Of a stretch of DNA of 64,000 nt, positions 45,663 to 54,106 are shown piece after piece (position 1 is the stretch's first letter; each line of letters opens with the position of its first letter). The translations under genes were made by a program, and so were the position numbers. This stretch comes from Marinilabilia rubra (lineage in GTDB: Bacteria > Bacteroidota > Bacteroidia > Bacteroidales > Marinilabiliaceae), in NCBI RefSeq assembly GCF_003121985.1, contig NZ_QEWP01000002.1:372001-436000 (forward strand), given 5' to 3'. The notes under the pieces were generated by a model, which saw only the letters and a program-made list of their open reading frames with translations, ran no database searches and was not told where the DNA came from.

Positions 45663-47993
45663 CTACTCATACCTCAGCGCTTCTACCGGGTTTCTGGTAG
45701 CGGCACGCCAGCTTTGTACAATAACAGTAAATACAGCCAGCGAAATAATAAGCAAACCAGCTACTACGAAAACTCCGATTCCCATATCAATACGGTAGGC
45801 AAAACCCTGTAGCCACTCATTCATAAGGTACCACGAAACAGGAATGGCAATGGTGAAACCGACCAATCCGGTAATCAAAAACGGTTTTATGAGCCTGTTT
45901 ACGATGCTGGGAACAGGTTCTCCCATGCATTTGCGGACACCAATTTCCTTGGTTTTCTGCTCCGCCATAAACATGATTACGCCCAGTAGTCCCAGAACCA
46001 GGACTATAATTGAAAACCCTGAAAATATCCAGACAAGAGTGCGAAGATTTCTTTCAGAAGCCAGCAGCGACGCCATTTTTTCATCGAAGAAACCGTAAGT
46101 CATAGGTATATCAGGTTCTAATTTCTGTCCAATCGTTTTTATCTGGTTTAGTGTTGAACTGATATTATCGATATTCAGCTTGATGGCCATAAAATTGTTG
46201 GTCCACTGGCCACCAATGGGACTAATCACCATGGGCTGTACTTCCTTAGCCAGCGAATTGAAATGGATATCCCCAATGACACCCTGAATTCTGTAGGTCG
46301 AGCCAAAAGCCTCAAGGGTTTTTCCTTCAAAACTGTCCCACCCAATGATTCGGGCAAATGCCTCGTTGATTACGATCCCTTCCTGATCAGAATCCTGAAA
46401 ATAGGCTCCCTCTACCATCTTGGCCTCTAGGGTTGACGGCATATCTTCATCTGCATACCAGAGTGTAACCAGTGGCTTAAAATCAGGATCTTTCCCTTGC
46501 CAACTCCAAGCTTCACTATTATTACCTATCGAAAAAGGCAAGTAGGACAACACTGTGGAAGATTCGACATTAGAAATGCGGTTGACTTCTTCTTTAAAAA
46601 CATTATGGTTCTCCTTGAGCTTGCCATCCAGATAAACATACATTACCTGGTCTTTTTCAAAGCCAAGGTCCATTTTCTGCAAATAGGTAGTTTGGCGTGA
46701 TATGATCATGGTTGAGCTTAACAGCATAAGAGACACCAGGAAGATGACCGCCACCAAAGCATTGCGAAAAACACCTTTGCTCTTCACCGATTTGAAACTT
46801 GACCTCAGCGTCCGAACCGGTGAAAAAGAGGTGAGATAAAAAGCCGGATAACTACCTGCCAGAAAAACAGTAACCAAATAAATCATTGTCATTGCCAAAA
46901 GAGGTTTCCACGAAAAGATAGCCAGTGGGTTGATTTGCTTTTCAATGGAGACATTAAAAAGAGGCAGTGCCGCCAAAGCCACCAAAATAGCAACCATAAA
47001 TGCGACCAGGCAAATGATGGCAATATCGGAATAAATTAAACGAACAAGGCTCTCCCGTGTAGCGCCAAGGGTTTTTCTCAGGCCGGTTTCTTTAATTTGC
47101 TTTACCGACCGGGCTGTATTGAGGTTGATGAAGTTTAGGGTAGCAGCAAGTAACACCATAAGTCCTATCAGGGCAAAGATTCGCACATTGCGGATGTGCC
47201 CCTTTTCATACAGATAACCGTTTTTAAATTTATAGGCTCTTAAATAATTGGTCGATTCGGGCATTTCCTGCTGAATGCGATTGGTCACTGAAGAAGCGAT
47301 TTTGTCGAAATTTTCCGGTTTGTTGAGCAATCCGTAAGTCATGAAGCTGTTGTTGTACCAGGTCGTCAGGTAATCCTCCCGGTTAAACATGGCAGATACA
47401 TGATTGACAGGAACCAACGCATCAAATTTAACAGAGGAGTTTTGAGGAATGTCTTCAATGACCCCAACCACTCTCATATTATACTCTTTATTAAACTTCA
47501 CCATTTTCCCGATGGGATCTTCATTCCCAAAGTATTTTTGGGCTGTGGTCTGTGTCAATACAACTTTATTTTTTACGCCTTCCTCACCCCGGCTACCCTT
47601 GATAAAAGGAAACGAAAAGATGTCAAACAAAGAATAGTCGGCAAAAGCGACGCCTTCCAGGTATTTTTTATCCTTATATTGAACAAGGTAATCAACATAA
47701 GGGGGTCTGTAGCGACTGGTAGTTTCAATTTCGGGGTATTCATCCCTGATTGCCGGACCTACTGCCGGGGGACATCCATCGAAAGTCACCTCTTTCTGAC
47801 CGCCTTCGAGATAAGCATGCACCACAAAGATGCGATCGATCTTTTCATGGAAACGGTCATGGCTTACCTCATCCACAGTCCAGAAAAAGATAAACATCAC
47901 ACAAATCAATCCCACAATCAGTCCCGAAATCCCCAGGAGAGATGCTGTTTTGTTCTTTTTTAATCGTCTGAATGTTAATAGTATTTTTTTCAT
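45663..47993 (-). CDS. MacB/FtsX-type ABC permease, copy 1
   Basis: A 776-residue paralogue starting MKKILLTFRRLKKNKTASLL with its first helix near 19-40. The middle helices include FALIGLMVLLAATLNFINLN and the motif SVKQIKETGLRKTLGATRES, the second copy of the FtsX-type cytoplasmic loop. The last part has AEQKTKEIGVRKCMGEPVPS and ends VQSWRAATRNPVEALRYE. It is the first of the four permeases behind the ATPase and may be its primary partner. Confidence 0.92.
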   Translation of the reverse strand: MKKILLTFRRLKKNKTASLLGISGLIVGLICVMFIFFWTVDEVSHDRFHEKIDRIFVVHAYLEGGQKEVTFDGCPPAVGPAIRDEYPEIETTSRYRPPYVDYLVQYKDKKYLEGVAFADYSLFDIFSFPFIKGSRGEEGVKNKVVLTQTTAQKYFGNEDPIGKMVKFNKEYNMRVVGVIEDIPQNSSVKFDALVPVNHVSAMFNREDYLTTWYNNSFMTYGLLNKPENFDKIASSVTNRIQQEMPESTNYLRAYKFKNGYLYEKGHIRNVRIFALIGLMVLLAATLNFINLNTARSVKQIKETGLRKTLGATRESLVRLIYSDIAIICLVAFMVAILVALAALPLFNVSIEKQINPLAIFSWKPLLAMTMIYLVTVFLAGSYPAFYLTSFSPVRTLRSSFKSVKSKGVFRNALVAVIFLVSLMLLSSTMIISRQTTYLQKMDLGFEKDQVMYVYLDGKLKENHNVFKEEVNRISNVESSTVLSYLPFSIGNNSEAWSWQGKDPDFKPLVTLWYADEDMPSTLEAKMVEGAYFQDSDQEGIVINEAFARIIGWDSFEGKTLEAFGSTYRIQGVIGDIHFNSLAKEVQPMVISPIGGQWTNNFMAIKLNIDNISSTLNQIKTIGQKLEPDIPMTYGFFDEKMASLLASERNLRTLVWIFSGFSIIVLVLGLLGVIMFMAEQKTKEIGVRKCMGEPVPSIVNRLIKPFLITGLVGFTIAIPVSWYLMNEWLQGFAYRIDMGIGVFVVAGLLIISLAVFTVIVQSWRAATRNPVEALRYE

Positions 47994-48002
47994 CGTTGAT
48001 CT

Positions 48003-48218
48003 GTTTTATAGCTGATGAGTTGGTGAACTGGTGAGCTGATGAGCAATATTGAGTCTTAAAGCTCCATGCCCCTGCTAATTAATGAGGGAATGAATGAATG
48101 ATAGAATGAGGGAATACAATTCCTCTGTCTTTAGCTGATGAGCTGGTGATCTGGTGAGTTGATGAGCAATTGCTCTCCGTGCTCTTTGCCCTGTGCTCTT
48201 TGCCCCATGCCCTCTGCC
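48003..48218. repeat. spacer repeat block R5 (modules C-D-A-C-D)
   Basis: GCTGATGAGTTGGTGAACTG (C) and CTCCATGCCCCTGC (D) are followed by AATGAGGGAATGAATGAATG (A), a short GGAATAC junction, then GCTGATGAGCTGGTGATCTG (C) and TGCTCTTTGCCCCATGCCCT (D). It separates permease 1 and the ATPase gene. Confidence 0.85.
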
Positions 48219-48917
48219 CTAAAGTATCATCTCACCCAATTCCTTTTTCACCTCTTCGGTGATAATCTGACCGTCGAAGAGATTCACCACCCGGTGAGCA
48301 AACTCCGAATCGTGAAGCGAGTGCGTCACCATTACGATGGTAGTCCCTTCCCGATTAAGCTCAGTAAGGAGGTTCATCACTTCCAGACCGTTTTTGGAGT
48401 CCAGGTTACCGGTAGGCTCATCGGCCAGTATCAGCTTGGGATTGGCTACTACAGCGCGTGCTATGGCCACCCGTTGTTGCTGTCCACCCGATAATTGTTG
48501 TGGAAAGTGCTTTTTCCGATGTCCGATTTTCATTCGCTCAAGCACCTCTTCCACACGCTCTTTTCGCTCTTTGGCACTATATTTCAAATAGATGAGTGGC
48601 AACTCCACATTTTCAAACACATTGAGTTCGTCAATCAGATTAAAACTCTGAAACACGAAGCCAATATTACCTTTGCGAAGGGAGGTTCGCTGCCGCTCTT
48701 TTAGGTGGCCCACTTCCTGTCCGTCAAAGAAATATTGACCTCCGGTAGGGTTATCGAGCAACCCGATGATGTTCAACAACGTGGATTTTCCACATCCAGA
48801 CGGGCCCATAATGGCCAGAAATTCGCCTTCCTGCACGTGCAGGTTGACCTGATCCAATGCACTGGTTTCAATCTCTTCAGTGCGGAATACTTTTGTGAGG
48901 TTTGTTGTTTTTAGCAT
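48219..48917 (-). CDS. LolD/MacB-like ABC transporter ATPase
   Basis: A 232-residue ATP-binding protein with Walker [12 protein letters not shown] near residue 35, the Q-loop in [12 protein letters not shown], the signature [15 protein letters not shown], Walker [14 protein letters not shown] and the switch His in VMVTHSLHD. This is the LolD/MacB/FtsE group that works with FtsX-type permeases. It is the only ATPase for the four permeases in the cluster, so it must be shared or the copies form different pairs with it. Confidence 0.95.
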   Translation of the reverse strand: MLKTTNLTKVFRTEEIETSALDQVNLHVQEGEFLAIMGPSGCGKSTLLNIIGLLDNPTGGQYFFDGQEVGHLKERQRTSLRKGNIGFVFQSFNLIDELNVFENVELPLIYLKYSAKERKERVEEVLERMKIGHRKKHFPQQLSGGQQQRVAIARAVVANPKLILADEPTGNLDSKNGLEVMNLLTELNREGTTIVMVTHSLHDSEFAHRVVNLFDGQIITEEVKKELGEMIL

Positions 48918-48925
48918 AAGATGCC

Positions 48926-49036
48926 CCCTTTAATTCCCCCTAAGGGGGAAGATTAAAATTAGTTGTCTATATTTTTTGATTTATAAAAATACTCATTTCT
49001 TTTTCTCCTCCCCTTGGGGGAGGTCGGGTAGGGCCC
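48926..49036. repeat. pair of G/C-rich hairpin repeats
   Basis: TTCCCCCTAAGGGGGAA (48934-48950) and CCTCCCCTTGGGGGAGG (49007-49023) are two near-perfect palindromes in the gap between the ATPase and the adaptor gene. Sequences of this type (CCCCTTAATTCCCCC..., GGGGGAGGTCGGG...) are common dispersed repeats in Bacteroidota. They may form hairpins in the operon transcript. Confidence 0.6.
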
Positions 49037-50293
49037 CTACCGCAGCTCCAACCTCTCATTCTCCCCAAACATCTCATAGCCGGATGTAATGACCTGCTCG
49101 CCGGGCTCAAGGCCTTCGATCACTTCATAATAGCGGGGATTTTGTTTGCCAATTTTGATGTTGCGGCGCACGGCTTCGGTGCCCGATTCGTTGAGCACAT
49201 ATACCCACTGACCACCGGTGCTTTGGAAGAAACCGCCACGTGGCACCAAAATGGCATTGGTTGGTTGACCAAGCTGCAACTTGAGATGGTAAGTTTGTCC
49301 GGTTCTGATTTTCTCCGGCTTTTGGCCATCAAACACCATATCTATCTCAAACTGGCCGTCGCGAACCTCGGGGTAAACTTTCTTTACATGAAGTTTGTAC
49401 TCACTGCCGTTACGGTCAAAACTACAGGGCAACTCCCGGCGTATGCGATCGATGTAATGCTCGTCAACTCTGGCCTCCACTTTATAATCCGATAAAACGT
49501 GTATCATACCTATTCTCTGTCCCTGAGCAATGGATTGCCCGATCTCGGCATCCAGCATTCCCAGCTGACCATCCACAGGAGCTTTTACTTCCAAATGATC
49601 CAGACGCTCACGCACCAGACCCAGCATCTGACGCATCTTCTTAAGGTCTTCGTCAAGCGTTTTCATATTGGTAAGCAACATCAGCGAATCATTCTTCGAC
49701 TTCAGCTGGTTGATCTTCAACAAACTCTTCTCATAATCAAAGTCCTCCTTATCCTGAAGGTATTCCTCCCGTGGAATCAGTTTTTCTTCATAAAGCGCCT
49801 TGGACTGCTCGTAATTCCGTTTTTTTCGCTGAAGACGATATTTATTGTCAAGCAGGTTACGGCGCGACTGAATCATCTCTGCTTCAAAGCTGATACGGGT
49901 GTTTCTGAGGTAGTTTTCCTTTTCAGCCAGTGCAGCCTCACTGTTAAGGATGGTCTGATAAAGCTGTCGGTTCTCAAGTTTAAGAATCACATCCCCCTCT
50001 TTCACCATCGTACCCTCTTCAATAATTTTCTCATCAACCCGTCCGCCCTCAATGGCATCGAGGTAAATGGTGGAAATAGGCTCCACTTGTCCTATTATGG
50101 TAATGTAATCATTGAACTGTCCCTGTTCAACGGTGTTGATGGTCAGTTTTTCTCTGTCTACCCGCATCACCGAACTATGATCGGCCCATATCACCTGGTA
50201 AATCAGGAATAAAAAGACCAGTCCTCCCAAAACCATATAGACATGTTTCTTCTTTATTCCCTTTTTCTTTTCTATGACTTTGTCCATTGACAT
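49037..50293 (-). CDS. MacA-like periplasmic adaptor (HlyD/RND-type)
   Basis: A 418-residue membrane fusion protein with one N-terminal helix (residues 18-36). The lipoyl-like domain begins near 60 (ISTIYLDAIEGGRVDEKIIE), and a coiled coil covers about 110-230 (KYRLQRKKRNYEQSKALYEE). A beta-barrel and a membrane-proximal domain follow, ending YEVIEGLEPGEQVITSGYEM. It is the first gene of the minus-strand exporter operon. It connects the FtsX-type permeases with an outer-membrane channel; no TolC gene lies in this operon. Confidence 0.92.
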   Translation of the reverse strand: MSMDKVIEKKKGIKKKHVYMVLGGLVFLFLIYQVIWADHSSVMRVDREKLTINTVEQGQFNDYITIIGQVEPISTIYLDAIEGGRVDEKIIEEGTMVKEGDVILKLENRQLYQTILNSEAALAEKENYLRNTRISFEAEMIQSRRNLLDNKYRLQRKKRNYEQSKALYEEKLIPREEYLQDKEDFDYEKSLLKINQLKSKNDSLMLLTNMKTLDEDLKKMRQMLGLVRERLDHLEVKAPVDGQLGMLDAEIGQSIAQGQRIGMIHVLSDYKVEARVDEHYIDRIRRELPCSFDRNGSEYKLHVKKVYPEVRDGQFEIDMVFDGQKPEKIRTGQTYHLKLQLGQPTNAILVPRGGFFQSTGGQWVYVLNESGTEAVRRNIKIGKQNPRYYEVIEGLEPGEQVITSGYEMFGENERLELR

Positions 50294-50387
50294 ATTTGTG
50301 TAGATTTAAGATTCTTAGATTTAAGATCGCTAGATCGTTTTCTATTCTCAAAGGTTCTTTAATATTATCACCCAGCTATGGTTTCAC

Positions 50388-50655
50388 ACTTTTGTGATGA
50401 CCAATTACTTCTTTATATTTTGTGATCCGAGGCTTATGATCAGCAATCCGGGCTTTATGATCAACCATTACCCCTTTATGACCAGCAATCCGATGCTTAT
50501 GATTGACAATCCGACCTTTATGCATGCCTGTCCGACCTTTATGCACGGATCACAGACCTTTATGCAAAGGTTACAGATGCTTATGCACGGGTCACAGACG
50601 CTTATGGACGGGTGTAAGGGCTTTATGCACGGGTCACAGATGCTTATGCGAAAGC
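50388..50655 (+). repeat. 21-bp phased tandem array in the divergent control region
   Basis: TTATG recurs with exact 21-base steps at 50434, 50455, 50476, 50497, 50518, 50539, 50560, 50581, 50602, 50623 and 50644, with weaker copies at 50392 (TTGTG) and 50413 (TTATA). The interior varies, with blocks such as ATCAGCAATCCGGGC early and CACGGGTCACAGACG late. Because 21 is a multiple of three, no stop codon occurs on the plus strand over 90 codons (50394-50666), giving a heptapeptide repeat such as MHGSQTF; the minus strand is open as well. I consider it DNA-level structure, possibly regulator sites spaced by two helical turns. Confidence 0.75.
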
Positions 50656-50920
50656 TCAATGAGTGAATGAAGGAATTAATGAATGAGTGAATGCCTATCA
50701 CCATCCCACCTTCACACCATTCCACCCTCTCACCTTTTCACCTTTCCACCTTTTCACCTTTCCACCATCTTTAGCTGGCGAGCTGATGAACTGACGAGCA
50801 ACATTCAACCCTATGCTCCATGCCCTATGCCCCATGCTAATGAGTGAATGAAGGAATCACCATTCCACCCTCCCACCATTCCTCTTTTCTCCATGCCCCA
50901 TGCACATCCACAACCATACC
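50656..50920. repeat. spacer repeat block R6 (modules A-B-C-D-A-B-D)
   Basis: AATGAGTGAATGAAGGAATT (A), CACCATCCCACCTTCACACC with TTTCACCTTTCCACC units (B), TAGCTGGCGAGCTGATGAAC (C), CTATGCTCCATGCCCTATGC (D), AATGAGTGAATGAAGG (A), CACCATTCCACCCTCCCACC (B), CTCCATGCCCCATGC (D). This is nearly two full cycles between the 21-bp array and the response-regulator promoter. The following 100 bases are C/A-rich without a recognisable gene. Confidence 0.8.
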
Positions 50921-51020
50921 AAAACCACCAAAAACCTAAGCAACAAACACTTAACCCACCCACCCCACCCCCCTGTGTAAAAAAATCACACGTTCACCTG
51001 TAAAAATTTTTAACACATGA

Positions 51021-51051
51021 TTGCAATCCACAGGGCAAGCCCCTACATTTG
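51021..51051 (+). promoter_or_regulatory. candidate promoter of the response-regulator gene
   Basis: TTG (51021-51023), a 20-base spacer and TACATTTG (51044-51051) match the Bacteroidota promoter consensus TTG-N19-21-TAnnTTTG. The start codon is only 9 bases beyond, so the transcript would be nearly leaderless. Confidence 0.5.
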
Positions 51052-51060
51052 AAATAAAAA

Positions 51061-52425
51061 ATGGCCAAAGGGAGCATCCTCATAGTTGACGACAACAAAA
51101 GTGTATTGACAGCGCTGGACATGCTGTTGTCCAACGAATTTGAAAAGATTGACTGTTTGTCCAATCCCAATGTAATACCATCAAAGCTTGACAAAGAGGC
51201 GTACGACCTTGTACTGCTGGATATGAACTTCAAGTCAGGTGTTAATTCCGGAAACGAGGGAATTTACTGGTTGAATCAGATAAAAGAGAAGCGACCTGAC
51301 ACTTCGGTTGTAATGATTACCGCTTATGGCGATGTGGAATTGGCCGTCAATGCACTAAAAACAGGGGCTACAGATTTTGTCTTAAAGCCCTGGGACAACA
51401 CAAAACTTCTGGCAACCGTTCGCTCCGCCATTCAGCTTAGCCAGTCGAAAGGCGAGGTTAGTTCGCTCAAACAAAAAGAGAAAGATCTCAAAAGCAGTCT
51501 CAACAGCAATCAGAAATATATCATCGGGTCATCCCCGCAGTTGATGGAAGTGCTGAACCTTGTCCGAAAAGTGGCCAAAACAGATACCAATGTATTGATA
51601 ACCGGCGAAAACGGTACCGGAAAGGAGTTGATCGCGCAGGAGATTCACCGGCTTTCTCAACGCCATCAGGAGATGCTGGTGGGTGTAGATATGGGAGCCA
51701 TCAGCGAAACGCTTTTTGAGAGTGAACTCTTTGGTCATGTAAAAGGTGCCTTTACAGATGCACGCATAGATCGCGCAGGGAAGTTTGAAGTGGCCAACCG
51801 GGGAACCCTCTTTTTGGATGAGATTGGGAACCTCCCTTTTCACCTCCAGTCCAAATTGCTGGCGGCTCTTCAAAACCGGGAAATCACCAGGGTTGGTTCC
51901 AATCAGTCCGTTCCGGTTGACATACGACTGATTTGTGCCACCAATCGTGATTTGCCAAAACTGGTGGAGGACGGTTTGTTCCGCGAAGATCTTCTTTACC
52001 GCATTAATACTATCCATATAGAAGTGCCTCCTCTCCGGGATAGAGGTGAAGACATATTGGTACTGGCGGATTTCTTCCTGAAGAAATACGGCGCCAAATA
52101 TGAAAAGGCACACTTAAAAATTAATGGTCAGGCACAAGACAAATTAATGAGATACAACTGGCCCGGAAATATCCGCGAATTGGAGCATGCCATCGAAAAA
52201 GCGGTTATCCTGAGTAACAACCAGGTGCTTAAAGCCGACGATTTTTTCCTGAAACCGGTGACCGGATCTAAATCAACGCCCAATACACTCAATCTGGAGG
52301 AAATGGAGAAACAACTTATCCGCACAGCCCTGGAAAAACACCCTGGCAATATTTCAGCAGCAGCCGAGCAGCTGGGCATAACCCGGCAAACACTTTACAA
52401 CAAAATAAAAAAACTTAATATGTAA
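51061..52425 (+). CDS. sigma-54-type response regulator (NtrC family)
   Basis: A 454-residue activator. Residues 1-125 form the receiver domain: DDNK, the phosphorylated Asp in LVLLDMNF, and the Lys in FVLKPWDN. The AAA+ domain at about 155-385 has Walker A GENGTGKELIAQEIH, the loop GAFTDA where the canonical sigma-54 contact motif is GAFTGA, and Walker B GTLFLDEIGNL. The C-terminal Fis-type HTH reads NISAAAEQLGITRQTLYNKI. It is divergent from the exporter operon and 7 bases from the kinase gene, forming a two-component pair that probably controls the exporter. Confidence 0.95.
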   Translation: MAKGSILIVDDNKSVLTALDMLLSNEFEKIDCLSNPNVIPSKLDKEAYDLVLLDMNFKSGVNSGNEGIYWLNQIKEKRPDTSVVMITAYGDVELAVNALKTGATDFVLKPWDNTKLLATVRSAIQLSQSKGEVSSLKQKEKDLKSSLNSNQKYIIGSSPQLMEVLNLVRKVAKTDTNVLITGENGTGKELIAQEIHRLSQRHQEMLVGVDMGAISETLFESELFGHVKGAFTDARIDRAGKFEVANRGTLFLDEIGNLPFHLQSKLLAALQNREITRVGSNQSVPVDIRLICATNRDLPKLVEDGLFREDLLYRINTIHIEVPPLRDRGEDILVLADFFLKKYGAKYEKAHLKINGQAQDKLMRYNWPGNIRELEHAIEKAVILSNNQVLKADDFFLKPVTGSKSTPNTLNLEEMEKQLIRTALEKHPGNISAAAEQLGITRQTLYNKIKKLNM

Positions 52426-52432
52426 TGGTGCT

Positions 52433-53788
52433 ATGAGGTCATCTGTTCCATCATATTTCATTGTGCTTCTCCTGTTCATCACCGGGGTCGCCTTTTCCGC
52501 GGGGTGGGCGATGGCCCATTACAACACATGGCTGCCCGTCTTGCCCGGAAGTCTGGTTATTCTTCTCCTGATCTTTTCTTTTTTCCGCGCCCACCAAAAA
52601 ATCCTGCATCGCATCCATTACTTTTTTGAAGCAGTAAAGAATGAAGATTCAGCGCTTTCTTTTTCAAAATCAACAGGCGATCCAATTCTCACTCAACTGA
52701 CACAACATCTGGAGAAGACCAACCAATACATTCAGCGCATTAAAATAGAAAGTCGCCAGAGCGAACAGTTTTTCAGCGCCTTACTCGAACACATTGATAC
52801 GGGTATTCTGTCTTTCGACGAAAAAGGTTTTGTACACAATGCCAATACTCCGCTTAAACGCCTGCTGGGCCTCGAACAATTCACTCATCTTCGTCAACTG
52901 GAGAAAGTAGACACACGACTGGCCAATGTTTTAAAAACCCTCAGGCCCAATGATCAAAAGATGGTGACCATTGAGCAACCTAAATCAAAACGGCTCAACC
53001 TGCTTATAAAATCCACCCCCTTTGTTGTAGAGAATAAAAGTCTGATGCTGATATCCATTCAGGATATCAACGATCCCCTAAGCGAAAAAGAGCTGGATGC
53101 CTGGATGAAACTGATACGCGTACTTACACACGAAATCATGAATGCCATTGCTCCGGTGACTTCCCTTTCCGAAAACCTAAAAAAATATTACACCCAAAAC
53201 GGTGAAATCATTCGACCTGAACAAGTGGACGAAAAGATTATCCGCAATACTGTCAGGGGACTGGATGTAATTGAAGAACAGGGAAAGGGGTTGATCAGCT
53301 TTGTAAAAACCTACCGCCGATTGACCCGTTTGCCCAAGCCTGAATTGTCACCCGTCGCGGTAAAAGACCTCATTGAAAAGGCGGTGGTCCTGAATAAATC
53401 ATACCGGCCCGATATTGAAATATCGGTTCATCTCCCCCATGAGGATATCACTCTGAGTGCCGATGAAAAGATGGTCAACCAGGTATTGGTCAACCTGTTA
53501 AAAAATGCCTCCGAAGCTCTTGAAGAGAGAGATGACGGAAAGATTAGCGTCTCAGCTCTCACCGATGATAAACAAAGGGTAATAATTGAGATTAAGGACA
53601 ATGGGCCTGGAATTCCTCCCGAGCTGTTGGACGAAATTTTTGTACCCTTTTTCACCACCCGCGACAATGGCAGCGGTATTGGACTTAGCCTTTCACGACA
53701 AATTATGCGCCTCCATAAAGGAAAGCTCAATGTGAGGTCGGCAGTGGGAAAAGAGACCGTTTTTTCTATGGAATTTCCGGGGAGGTAA
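52433..53788 (+). CDS. membrane sensor histidine kinase paired with the response regulator
   Basis: A 451-residue kinase with two N-terminal helices (about 7-30 and 34-52) and hardly any periplasmic loop. A PAS-like domain follows (about 110-210, TGILSFDEKGFVHNANTPLK). The H box is at His-233 in VLTHEIMNAIAPVTSL. The ATPase domain has the N box NQVLVNLLKNASEAL, G1 KDNGPGIPPELLD, the F box and G2 GSGIGLSLSRQIM. It follows the regulator gene by 7 bases. The small extracellular part suggests detection inside the membrane or through a partner such as the exporter. Confidence 0.94.
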   Translation: MRSSVPSYFIVLLLFITGVAFSAGWAMAHYNTWLPVLPGSLVILLLIFSFFRAHQKILHRIHYFFEAVKNEDSALSFSKSTGDPILTQLTQHLEKTNQYIQRIKIESRQSEQFFSALLEHIDTGILSFDEKGFVHNANTPLKRLLGLEQFTHLRQLEKVDTRLANVLKTLRPNDQKMVTIEQPKSKRLNLLIKSTPFVVENKSLMLISIQDINDPLSEKELDAWMKLIRVLTHEIMNAIAPVTSLSENLKKYYTQNGEIIRPEQVDEKIIRNTVRGLDVIEEQGKGLISFVKTYRRLTRLPKPELSPVAVKDLIEKAVVLNKSYRPDIEISVHLPHEDITLSADEKMVNQVLVNLLKNASEALEERDDGKISVSALTDDKQRVIIEIKDNGPGIPPELLDEIFVPFFTTRDNGSGIGLSLSRQIMRLHKGKLNVRSAVGKETVFSMEFPGR

Positions 53789-53816
53789 ATTTCTAAACTC
53801 AATAGCGCAAAGTGGT

Positions 53817-53845
53817 TTTTAGTTCCGGAGGGATGAAATAGAGAT
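53817..53845. repeat. fragment of a CCGGAGGGA-type dispersed repeat
   Basis: TTAGTTCCGGAGGGATGAAA shares its core with the larger element at 54476-54590 (TCCCGGAGGGACAAAAG). It is a short copy behind the histidine kinase gene. Confidence 0.45.
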
Positions 53846-53959
53846 TAGTGGATAGTTATAGTTTATAGTAAAATAGTGAGTCAATTTGTGGCTAACAGGC
53901 CTTTTTTCTTCTTCAGTCTTAAACACCAACATAGGGATAAAATCAAGAAATTTGGATTA

Positions 53960-54106
53960 TCAGGAACCACCCCTTAAATCTAACTGATGGCCAAGTTTCT
54001 TTTTAAATCGATCTACGGAATTTTCTGAGCATTTGTGTCTGATATAATAAATTATTTCTTCCAGATTTCTAACTGATTCTTCAGACCACAAAAGTTTATA
54101 ATCCAT
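53960..54106 (-). pseudogene. truncated RelE/ParE-type toxin
   Basis: From ATG 54106 the frame reads MDYKLLWSEESVRNLEEIIY then YIRHKCSENSVDRFKKKLGH, the first helices of a ParE toxin, but it ends after 48 residues (QLDLRGGS) instead of about 95-100. The catalytic C-terminal strands are missing and I find no continuation in another frame. Its start overlaps the antitoxin end by 11 bases, the typical coupling of these pairs. The toxin is probably inactive, leaving the antitoxin gene as an orphan. Confidence 0.75.

Noticed and set aside
49499-50212. 237-codon plus-strand frame opposite the MacA-like adaptor
   Set aside because: Antisense mirror of the coiled-coil region; His/Leu-rich composition typical of reversed Glu/Lys codons.
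50388-50655. CRISPR array
   Set aside because: The 21-bp units are contiguous, with no unique spacers between repeats.
50394-50666. 90-codon plus-strand frame and an overlapping minus-strand frame (50468-50725)
   Set aside because: Both are open only because the 21-bp repeat contains no stop codon in these phases. Heptapeptide repeats without start signal or homologues are weak evidence for a protein. Kept as a DNA repeat.
50294-51060. Sigma-54 promoter for the exporter operon or the regulator gene
   Set aside because: No TGGCAC-N5-TTGCA match was found on either strand by eye; TTGCA at 51021 lacks the -24 GG. The GAFTDA variant also leaves sigma-54 dependence uncertain.
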